Source of the DNA: Leptotrichia sp. oral taxon 215 str. W9775
GTDB lineage: Bacteria > Fusobacteriota > Fusobacteriia > Fusobacteriales > Leptotrichiaceae
Direction: 5' to 3'
DNA length: 64,000 nucleotides
NCBI RefSeq assembly: GCF_000469505.1
Contig: NZ_KI272827.1
Location: 25,928 to 89,927 of the forward strand
Below are positions 45,948 through 52,832 of the stretch, in pieces (the stretch's first letter is position 1; each line of letters starts with the position of its first letter). The notes beneath the pieces are model-generated. The model saw nothing but the letters and a program-made list of their open reading frames with translations. It did not search any database and had not been told where the DNA came from. Position numbers and translations under genes: made by a program.

Positions 45948-46337
45948 CTATTTAGTGTTCTTTTCATACTCTTTTCTTGCCTCTTCAAGAGAAAAACTTC
46001 TTTCATATTTTTCTTTGTTTATTTTGTCTTTAATATGAAAAATTTCCTCCAGGTCAATATTATAATCATTTGCAATAGCAATTATATAATAGAATATGTC
46101 AAAAAGTTCCTCCTCTATTGTTCCTTTTATATTTTCACCATTGTATCTCAGATTTTTCCTTATATTTTCAGCCAGTTCTCCAAACTCTTCAATCAGTTTC
46201 AACACAAGTCTCCGGGAATTTTCCTTTTTTTCTTCTTCACTCCGGATATCTTCTATATCCTTAAGGCTTCCCTTCTCAATATGTTTTATAAGAAACTGTA
46301 TCTCTTTTAATGTCATGTCTTTATTATTTTCAGCCAA
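45948..46337 (-). CDS. MazG-like nucleotide pyrophosphohydrolase
   Basis: A 129-residue all-alpha NTP pyrophosphohydrolase-like protein. The metal-binding pattern EEFGELAENIRK followed by EEELFDIFYYIIAIAN matches the MazG/dUTPase superfamily half-site arrangement. It could clear non-canonical nucleotides or (p)ppGpp-related substrates. The start is TTG 46337, supported by GGAGG 6-8 nt upstream; the first ATG (codon 8) lacks a ribosome site. It lies between the 5'-nucleotidase and the secreted unknown, all leftward. Confidence 0.78.
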   Translation of the reverse strand: MAENNKDMTLKEIQFLIKHIEKGSLKDIEDIRSEEEKKENSRRLVLKLIEEFGELAENIRKNLRYNGENIKGTIEEELFDIFYYIIAIANDYNIDLEEIFHIKDKINKEKYERSFSLEEARKEYEKNTK

Positions 46338-46408
46338 GTTACTCCTCCTTATAAATAATACATAACAATACTACCTTAACCTTTTTATTTTCTTAAGTTT
46401 TGCATTTT

Positions 46409-48202
46409 TTAGAATTTGAATTTTACATTTGAAGATTCAGGTCTTCCAACTGCTTTTTTCTCTTTAACATAGTTTATGAATGAAGTTTCAACACCTAAAT
46501 GTGTATTTACTCCTTCTCTTCCAGGAGTTGAAGTAATTTTACCGAAAGTTGTATATCCATCTTTTCCTGCTGCAACATATGAATTTGTTCCTACAGTATA
46601 AGTTTTTGTTTCATCTATTGGAACCCATTTATTTGTTTTTGCATCAAGTACTTCTACTTTTTTTACTCTCGTTCCATGAGTTCCTTCCTTAGTTGCTTCA
46701 TATCTTACTGCCGCTCCATATGGGAATGCTCCTGAAGATCCACCGTCAAGTGAAAAATGCAACGCATCTTCTATAACCTGTTTAATTTCTGCTCCATTCA
46801 TTTTCAGTATATAGATTGTGTTTGAAGTAAATGGAAGTAATGTATAGGCATCATCATATGAAATTTTTCCAGGCACAAGTGAAATTCTAGTTCCTCCTGA
46901 GTTCATTATTACCATGTCAACATTACCTGTTCCCATATTTTTAAGCATATGTAAAACTGCTTCAGATACAAGCGTTGTAGCTAGCGATCCTTCCGGATTT
47001 TTTTCATTAGGTATTCTGTTTGCTGATCCACCTGGTATTTCTTCTGTTATATTACCTATTTCTTTTTTACCAAGTTCATTTTTTTCCTTTTTATATCCTT
47101 CAAGAATTTTCTGAGCTGTTGGATCTTCTTTTACAAATTTTAAATCTTTACGGCTGTTTATAAATTTAATAACATCTTCTTTTTCTTTTCCTTCAAGCTG
47201 ACTCTTTTCACCTTTTTCGTTTTTCACTTCAAATAAGCTATCTCCAAGAACTATTGTAGGTTCTGCCTTTAATTCAGTTATTACACCTTTATCATTAAAT
47301 TTAACCTTCATATTTCCTACCAGATGAGAGTAGCTCCATGCTTCTGCAACATATACAGGTTCCCCTGCTGGAGACATTATTTTCTTAGGATATTCAGCAA
47401 CCGGTTTCAATCCATATTCTTTGAATCCTTCCCCTAGAAGATAGTGAGTATCCCCTGTTATAATAAGGTCTATTCCTGAAACTTTTTCAGCTATTTCAAG
47501 GTTTTTCTCATATCCTGCGTGTGAAAGGAAGATTATTTTGTTAATTCCTTTTGCCTGAAGTTCTTCTACCATTTTCTTAGCTGTTTCAACTTCATCATAG
47601 AATTTTATATCTTTTCCTGGACTTGAAGATTCAACTGTTTTTCCTACTACATCCAATCCTACAATGGCAACATCCTGCCCCTGTATTTTCTTTATCATAT
47701 AAGGAGTCCATTTTCCTTCCAGTATGCTTCCTTTATCAGGAACAACATTGGCTGAAACTACCGGTATTTTCAGATCATCAAGGAAGTTTTTCAGAACCAG
47801 ATTTCCATCATCAAATTCATGGTTTCCTAAAGCAAATAAGTCAAAATGCCCAACATTCATAAGAGCGGCATCAGCTTTTCCTTTAAATAAAGTATAGTAA
47901 AGAGTACCTGAAAGAGCATCTCCGGCATGTAATACAAGATTATTTTTATTTGTTTTCTTTAAATCAGTTATTCTTTGAATCATTCTTGGCATTCCACCAA
48001 CATTAACAGTAACTTTTTTACCATTAAGAACTAGTTCCATTTTTTCTTCTTCAAGATGTGAATGGTGATCATTGATATGGATAACATTCAGTTCCAATGT
48101 TTTTGGTGAAAGAGCTTTTTTTGAAGGCGCTTTCTTTTTAGTAGCTCCCATAGCTGAAATACTTAAAGCTGCAGCCAGTCCTAATAAAATTAATTTTTTC
48201 AT
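46409..48202 (-). CDS. Secreted 5'-nucleotidase / UshA-type metallophosphatase
   Basis: Periplasmic or surface calcineurin-like phosphoesterase of 597 residues, probably dephosphorylating nucleotides for salvage. Signal peptide (1-20), N-terminal metallophosphatase motifs VIHINDHHSHLEEEK, ALGNHEFDDG and ITGDTHYLL, and the C-terminal 5'-nucleotidase domain with VIMNSGGTRISLVPG and LPFTSNTIYILKMNG. AGGAGG precedes the ATG. No anchor or sorting motif is seen at the C-terminus. Confidence 0.9.
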   Translation of the reverse strand: MKKLILLGLAAALSISAMGATKKKAPSKKALSPKTLELNVIHINDHHSHLEEEKMELVLNGKKVTVNVGGMPRMIQRITDLKKTNKNNLVLHAGDALSGTLYYTLFKGKADAALMNVGHFDLFALGNHEFDDGNLVLKNFLDDLKIPVVSANVVPDKGSILEGKWTPYMIKKIQGQDVAIVGLDVVGKTVESSSPGKDIKFYDEVETAKKMVEELQAKGINKIIFLSHAGYEKNLEIAEKVSGIDLIITGDTHYLLGEGFKEYGLKPVAEYPKKIMSPAGEPVYVAEAWSYSHLVGNMKVKFNDKGVITELKAEPTIVLGDSLFEVKNEKGEKSQLEGKEKEDVIKFINSRKDLKFVKEDPTAQKILEGYKKEKNELGKKEIGNITEEIPGGSANRIPNEKNPEGSLATTLVSEAVLHMLKNMGTGNVDMVIMNSGGTRISLVPGKISYDDAYTLLPFTSNTIYILKMNGAEIKQVIEDALHFSLDGGSSGAFPYGAAVRYEATKEGTHGTRVKKVEVLDAKTNKWVPIDETKTYTVGTNSYVAAGKDGYTTFGKITSTPGREGVNTHLGVETSFINYVKEKKAVGRPESSNVKFKF

Positions 48203-48301
48203 ATTTCCTCCTATAAATTTTTTATTTTTATTCTCAATATAATTATATCCTAATTTTCTTAAAAATCAAAACTATATTATTTCAATGATTCCGTGCCACG
48301 C

Positions 48302-48712
48302 TTATTTACGGGGATATTTTTCCTTTATTGAATTAAAGTATTTACTTAATGCCGGAGATTCAAAAGAATCAAGCCATTTTTCCTCTGGAATTGTACAATA
48401 TTTGGCATAATACTGTGTTGTAACTTCTACAGGATTCTTTTCATTTAAAAATAATCCTTCCTCCTGTATTATTCTTCCATAAGTAGTCAGGGAAGAATTA
48501 AAAGCGTCAATCATTTCTGTATTTTTATAGTCTTCGTGAAATGAACGTAACAAGACCTGTTTTATGATAAATCTGCAACGGAAGTCTCCTGGAAATATTT
48601 CCTTTATATTTTTATATGCAGAATCAAATTTTTCATCCTTAAAGGGATCCTTTAGATTACCTAAAGAAACCATACTTATTAAAAGAAATAAATATACTGC
48701 AATTTTTTTCAT
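48302..48712 (-). CDS. Small secreted protein of unknown function
   Basis: A 136-residue exported protein with signal peptide MKKIAVYLFLLISMVSLG. The mature part has two cysteines (FRCRF and KYCTIP), possibly disulfide-bonded in the periplasm, and a helical body. GGATGG lies about 7 nt before the ATG. It is upstream of the 5'-nucleotidase gene on the same strand with a 100 bp gap. No family recognised. Confidence 0.65.
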   Translation of the reverse strand: MKKIAVYLFLLISMVSLGNLKDPFKDEKFDSAYKNIKEIFPGDFRCRFIIKQVLLRSFHEDYKNTEMIDAFNSSLTTYGRIIQEEGLFLNEKNPVEVTTQYYAKYCTIPEEKWLDSFESPALSKYFNSIKEKYPRK

Positions 48713-48810
48713 TATTAAACCATCCTTTCTTAATTTTAAATATCTTTATCATAAATATTATATCCCGATTTTTTAAAAATGCACACTTATTTTTTTATCA
48801 ATATTTTTCA

Positions 48811-49494
48811 CTAATACTCTATTTTATTTTTATCCAGATATTCTTCATAAGATTCATATTCATCTCTATTATCTAAAAAATCAAACCAGGCATTATAGTA
48901 AATTCTGCATTCTTTTATATATTCTTCATTATCTTTTCCTAATTTTTTGGATATTTTGGAAAATTTATCTAAGTTATTTAACATTTCCAATTTTGCATCT
49001 TTTTCTGCACAAGAATTTCCATCTAAAATTCCCCACGGCAATTCATGTATAGAAAAATTTATATAATTTGATAGAAATCTGTATTTCTGTTTTAATGCCG
49101 GCAGATAATCCGGTTCTTTTTCTAAAATTTTATCAGCAAAGGTGTAGACATTGTCAATCCCAAATTCATTATATACAGCTTGTGCAAATTGCAATGTGTA
49201 ATCATTTGCCTCATCTTCTCCAATTAAAAATTTTAAAGCCTTTACTCCTCCATTATTTATATCTTCTTTTAAAACTTCTGAAAAAGCTGATATAAATTGA
49301 GGAAATATTTTAATTTTCTCCTCATATTTATTAATAAAATCTTGAAATTCATCAATACTTACTTCATCATCATAATTTCTTCTTTTATATTCCTGTAATA
49401 AATTATATCTTTCTTTTCTTTCTTCTGTCGTCAGATATTTATTTTTTGGGTATTTCAGAAAAATATCCAAGTAATCTTTAAAAATCGTTTTCAT
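48811..49494 (-). CDS. Cytoplasmic protein of unknown function, helical
   Basis: A 227-residue acidic, Tyr- and Leu-rich protein without signal peptide or membrane segment, predicted mostly helical (for example QFAQAVYNEFGIDNVYTFAD and EPDYLPALKQKYRFLSNYIN). The end ESYEEYLDKNKIEY is acidic. GGGAG lies 9 nt before the ATG. Size, composition and orphan placement resemble immunity proteins of polymorphic toxin systems, but no toxin is adjacent; that comparison is weak inference. Confidence 0.62.
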   Translation of the reverse strand: MKTIFKDYLDIFLKYPKNKYLTTEERKERYNLLQEYKRRNYDDEVSIDEFQDFINKYEEKIKIFPQFISAFSEVLKEDINNGGVKALKFLIGEDEANDYTLQFAQAVYNEFGIDNVYTFADKILEKEPDYLPALKQKYRFLSNYINFSIHELPWGILDGNSCAEKDAKLEMLNNLDKFSKISKKLGKDNEEYIKECRIYYNAWFDFLDNRDEYESYEEYLDKNKIEY

Positions 49495-49860
49495 TTATAA
49501 ATTCTCCCTTTTAAATATAAAAATAGCTAACTTCCTAATTTTCCTGACATAAATTTTCGATTTTTTTGAATATTTAGAATATTCACTATTTAAGTTAAAA
49601 TTCAAGGTTTACTTTCAGCTTAATTATATCCTATTTTACTAATATATTATATTTGTTTTCCCTTTGCTATAAATTCTATAAAATAGATATCCAATAAACA
49701 ACCTGCCAAATACTGATTAACTAAATTTTATAAATTAAATAATATAAAATCCACCTGTAAGATTTGCTCTTCAAAAGAATTGACTTATTTGAAAAAAAAT
49801 GGTATATTCAAATTATCAATTAGTTATACAAAAATAATAAATTTAAGGAGAGATGATATA
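49495..49860. other. Divergent intergenic region upstream of trxA
   Basis: A 366 bp AT-rich gap between the leftward unknown gene and the thioredoxin gene. Apart from the thioredoxin promoter (49780-49808) I see no ORF, hairpin or repeat that I can support. Confidence 0.6.
49780..49808 (+). promoter_or_regulatory. Thioredoxin gene promoter
   Basis: TTGACT (49780-49785), 17 bp spacer, TATATT (49803-49808). Transcription would begin near 49815, which excludes any longer N-terminus starting at 49780 and supports the ATG at 49861. Confidence 0.72.
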
Positions 49861-50172
49861 ATGGCAATAAGTTTAAACAATGATACTTTTGAAAAACAAA
49901 TATCTAATGGAGTTACTCTTGTAGATTTCTGGGCTGAATGGTGTTCGCCATGCAGATTTCAGCTTCCTATTTTAGAAGAAGTTGCAGAAGAAATTGGAAC
50001 TAAAGCGGTTGTTGCTAAAGTTAACGTAGATGAAGAACTTGAACTTGCTCAGCAGTTTGGTGTACAAAGCATCCCTACACTGATTTTATTTAAGGATGGA
50101 GCACCTATTGACATAATGGTGGGAGTTCAGGACAAGGAAACTCTTGTAGAAAAAATTACTAAAGCACTGTAA
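49861..50172 (+). CDS. trxA: Thioredoxin with WCSPC active site
   Basis: Cytoplasmic dithiol reductant of 103 residues. The redox motif is WCSPC (C28-C31) rather than the usual WCGPC, followed by RFQLPILEEVAEE; the cis-proline motif SIPTLILFKDG is intact. The Gly-to-Ser change in the active site may shift redox potential or partner choice. GGAG lies 10 nt before the ATG. It is transcribed towards trxB, with a repeat element inside the intervening terminator-like region. Confidence 0.92.
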   Translation: MAISLNNDTFEKQISNGVTLVDFWAEWCSPCRFQLPILEEVAEEIGTKAVVAKVNVDEELELAQQFGVQSIPTLILFKDGAPIDIMVGVQDKETLVEKITKAL

Positions 50173-50212
50173 AAACAATAATTTTTCTGAAATTTTCATT
50201 ATCAGAAGTAAT

Positions 50213-50336
50213 AAAGCTGCAAAAATTAAGGGGGTTGTCTCAAAAAGTAAATTTTAGTAAATGAATAAAATATAGTTTTTATACATTATATTTATAGTTT
50301 TACTATTTTGAGACAGTCTATTTTGGATGCAGCTTT
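50213..50336 (+). repeat. Terminator-like stem interrupted by a TGTCTCAAAA element
   Basis: AAAGCTGCA (50213-50221) and TGCAGCTTT (50328-50336, followed by TTC) form an outer stem that looks like the thioredoxin terminator. Between the arms lies an element with ends TGTCTCAAAA (from about 50236) and TTTTGAGACA (to about 50315). The simplest reading is insertion of a small mobile repeat into the terminator loop. Confidence 0.6.
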
Positions 50337-50359
50337 TTCTAATTTAAAATTATAAAAAA

Positions 50360-50405
50360 GGAGGCGTACTGCCTAAAAAAGCACAGGCAGAACGGTAAAA
50401 ATATG
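50360..50405 (+). promoter_or_regulatory. trxB ribosome site split by a hairpin
   Basis: GGAGG (50360-50364) lies 38 nt from the ATG at 50403 and there is no start codon in frame between them. CGTACTGCC (50365-50373) pairs with GGCAGAACG (50386-50394) with a single A-A mismatch. Folding leaves exactly 8 nt (GTAAAAAT) between the stem base and the ATG. Confidence 0.65.
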
Positions 50406-51329
50406 TACGATTCAGTTATTATAGGTTCAGGTCCTGCAGGGCTGACTGCGGCTATTTATTTAAGCAGGGCAGGACTAAAAAATGTTATTATAAGTGGAAC
50501 TCTTCCAGGTGGGCAGCTTACATCCACAACTGATGTTGAAAACTTCCCGGGTTTCCCAAAAGGAATATCAGGTTTTCAGCTTATGGAAGACATGGCGCTT
50601 CAAGCTGCAAATTTCGGTACAGAAACATTGAAGACAACTGTTACATCAATTGATTTTGACAGCAGACCTTTTAAAATTCATCTAAAAAACAAGAATGTAC
50701 TTGAAGCAAGATCAATAATCCTTTCAACAGGTTCATCTGCAAAATACCTTGGAATTGAAAATGAAACCGAAAGTATTGGAAACGGTGTAAGTGCATGTGC
50801 TACTTGTGACGGATTTTTCTACAGGGGAAAAGAAGTTGTTGTTGTAGGTGGTGGAGATACTGCCATGGAAGAAGCTACTTATCTTACAAAACTTGCAAGT
50901 AAAGTAACTCTTATTCACAGAAGAAATGAACTTAGAGCTTCTGCAATAATGCAGGAAAGAGCACGTAAAAACGAAAAAATAGAATGGAAGTTAAACTATA
51001 CACCTGTAAAGGTTATTACTAATGAATTGGGAAAAGTTTCAGGAATTGAACTACGTAACAATGAAACAAATGAAGTGGAAACACTTAATACTGATGCTAT
51101 TTTTGTTGCCATCGGCCATAAACCAAATACTGATTTTTTAGAAGGAAAAATTGAACTGGATTCAAGCGGTTATATTATAACTGAAGGAAAATCTTCAAAA
51201 ACAAATATTCCAGGGGTCTTTGCCGCAGGAGATGTACAGGATAATAAATATCAGCAGGCAATAACAGCTGCAGGAAGTGGTGCAATTGCCGCTCTTGATG
51301 TGGAAGAATATTTAAATGAAAATGAATAG
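50403..51329 (+). CDS. trxB: Thioredoxin reductase
   Basis: NADPH-dependent flavoenzyme that reduces thioredoxin, 308 residues. FAD motif GSGPAGLTAAIYLSRAG at 8-24, redox pair C132/C135 in ACATCDGFFY, NADPH motif VVGGGDTAMEEATYL, and the C-terminal FAD motif GVFAAGDVQD. Encoded after thioredoxin with its own unusual hairpin ribosome site; whether the two share a transcript depends on the intervening repeat/terminator. Confidence 0.95.
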   Translation: MYDSVIIGSGPAGLTAAIYLSRAGLKNVIISGTLPGGQLTSTTDVENFPGFPKGISGFQLMEDMALQAANFGTETLKTTVTSIDFDSRPFKIHLKNKNVLEARSIILSTGSSAKYLGIENETESIGNGVSACATCDGFFYRGKEVVVVGGGDTAMEEATYLTKLASKVTLIHRRNELRASAIMQERARKNEKIEWKLNYTPVKVITNELGKVSGIELRNNETNEVETLNTDAIFVAIGHKPNTDFLEGKIELDSSGYIITEGKSSKTNIPGVFAAGDVQDNKYQQAITAAGSGAIAALDVEEYLNENE

Positions 51330-51370
51330 AACTGAGACTTTTATATAGAAAAATGTATGGAGGTTTTTAA

Positions 51371-52147
51371 ATGTCTGAAGGGCACAAAACTCCACCGGAA
51401 TTGGTGGATTATATTATTAAAGTGGGAATAGATAAGGCAACTAAACCTTTATTTAAACTTATGCTGCTTGGAATTTTCGGAGGAGCTTTTATAGCCCTTG
51501 GAGGAGCAGGAAATATTATTTCATCTTCCACTCTTGTAAAAACTGATCCGGGACTTGCCAAATTTTTAGGAGCGGCTGTTTTTCCAGTAGGACTGATTTT
51601 AGTTGTAACACTTGGGGCTGAACTATTTACAAGTAACTGTCTGTTATCTCTTGCATATGTAAATAAAAAAATTACTTTAATACAAGTGATTAGAAATCTT
51701 GTAATTGTTTATCTTTTTAACTATGTTGGAAGTTTTATAGTTGCTTATATCACAGTAAAAGGTGGAAGTTTTAATCCAGATTCACTTAATTATTTACAGG
51801 ATATGGCAACTCATAAAGTTCATGCTTCTGCTTGTTCACTTGTTATCAAAGGTATACTATGTAATGTCCTAGTATGTGGGGCTGTCATCCAAAGCTATAC
51901 TTCAAGAGATACTATCGGTAAATTAGTAGGAGCCTGGTTACCTATTATGCTATTTGTTCTTATTGGTTATGACCACTCAATAGCAAATATGTTCTATCTA
52001 ACTGCCACTAAATTAGTAAATCCAAGTTTATTTGGAATTTCTTCTATATTGTACAATCTATTTTACGTTACAATTGGAAATATTTTAGGAGCTTTAGCAA
52101 TAGGATTACCTCTATATTTTTCATATTATAAAAAATTAGATAATTAA
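51371..52147 (+). CDS. Formate/nitrite transporter family channel
   Basis: Pentameric FNT-family channel for small monovalent anions such as formate or nitrite; 258 residues with six hydrophobic segments. The family region LGAELFTSNCLLSLAY and the later ACSLVIKGILCNVLVCGAVIQ (in part) match FocA/NirC signatures. In a fermenter formate export is most likely, but a pyruvate formate-lyase gene is not in the window. GGAGG lies 7 nt before the ATG, 41 bp after trxB. Confidence 0.88.
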   Translation: MSEGHKTPPELVDYIIKVGIDKATKPLFKLMLLGIFGGAFIALGGAGNIISSSTLVKTDPGLAKFLGAAVFPVGLILVVTLGAELFTSNCLLSLAYVNKKITLIQVIRNLVIVYLFNYVGSFIVAYITVKGGSFNPDSLNYLQDMATHKVHASACSLVIKGILCNVLVCGAVIQSYTSRDTIGKLVGAWLPIMLFVLIGYDHSIANMFYLTATKLVNPSLFGISSILYNLFYVTIGNILGALAIGLPLYFSYYKKLDN

Positions 52148-52158
52148 GACTTTAAAAA

Positions 52159-52198
52159 AGCTGTCTCAAAATTTAAATTTATGAATTTTGAGACAGCT
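52159..52198. terminator. Bidirectional terminator of the TGTCTCAAAA family
   Basis: AGCTGTCTCAAAATT (52159-52173) pairs perfectly with AATTTTGAGACAGCT (52184-52198), 10 nt loop. It lies between the convergent FNT channel gene and the unknown gene at 52213-52653, with A-rich and T-rich flanks. Confidence 0.75.
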
Positions 52199-52212
52199 CA
52201 TTTATTATTGTT

Positions 52213-52653
52213 TTATAAATTTCCTTCGACTACTATAATAGTTGTGTGTTTTAAAGCTTCTTTTAACCAGTCAGTAAAATCTCTTAAAAACTTTCTTTCT
52301 AAGTCAGATATATGTTCTAAGTTATTTTCTATTTCATTTATAATTTTTAACCAATCATTTTTTTCTATCCAATTGTCAAAGCAGACATCAAGTTCTTGCC
52401 TAAGGCTTCCATTAGAAGCATCTACAAATGGATATATTATTTTAAAATAAGGAAGTAAAATTTCATAATCCTGAAGATAAATCCTTAATGGATTATTATA
52501 GCAGTGCCAATCTTTCCACTTTGCTTCCCAATTGGAAGTATTAGAAGTTTTAAGAGGATTAAAGTCTAATAATATTCTTTCACCTTTAGGTGCATTAAGT
52601 CTTAATTCTAAATATTTTTGTTTTTCATTAGCTGATGAATTTAACCATACCAT
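52213..52653 (-). CDS. Cytoplasmic protein of unknown function
   Basis: A 146-residue Trp-rich acidic protein without signal peptide (VWLNSSANEKQKYLELRLNA, NWEAKWKDWHCYNNPLRIYL, CFDNWIEKNDWLKIINEIEN). Start ATG 52653 is chosen with GAGGTG 9 nt upstream. It lies just downstream of the giant autotransporter on the same strand's 5' side of no clear operon, bounded by two TGTCTCAAAA-type hairpins (52159-52198 and 52751-52810). Orphan, accessory-looking; an immunity role is possible but unsupported. Confidence 0.6.
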   Translation of the reverse strand: MVWLNSSANEKQKYLELRLNAPKGERILLDFNPLKTSNTSNWEAKWKDWHCYNNPLRIYLQDYEILLPYFKIIYPFVDASNGSLRQELDVCFDNWIEKNDWLKIINEIENNLEHISDLERKFLRDFTDWLKEALKHTTIIVVEGNL

Positions 52654-52750
52654 TTTTAATTTCACCTCTATAAAAATTATAAAATAAAATTCAATATTTT
52701 AAAAGTTTTTAGTATCAATACTAAAAATCATAAATTAATAAATAAAAACT

Positions 52751-52810
52751 AGACTATCTCAAAAATTACAAATTAATACAGGAACTATATTTTTCATTTT
52801 GAGATAGTCT
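52751..52810 (-). terminator. TGTCTCAAAA-family hairpin after the autotransporter
   Basis: AGACTATCTCAAAA (52751-52764) pairs perfectly with TTTTGAGATAGTCT (52797-52810). It sits 22 bp past the autotransporter stop and on the minus strand is followed by AGTTTTTA, so it would terminate that transcript. The arms differ from other copies at one coordinated position (TATCTC / GAGATA). Confidence 0.7.
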
Positions 52811-52832
52811 TATTTTTTTAATTATTATTTTA

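Noticed and set aside
49780..49860. Possible 27-residue N-terminal extension of thioredoxin
   Set aside because: A clear promoter (TTGACT-17-TATATT) covers 49780-49808, and a ribosome site precedes the ATG at 49861, so the extension is not translated.
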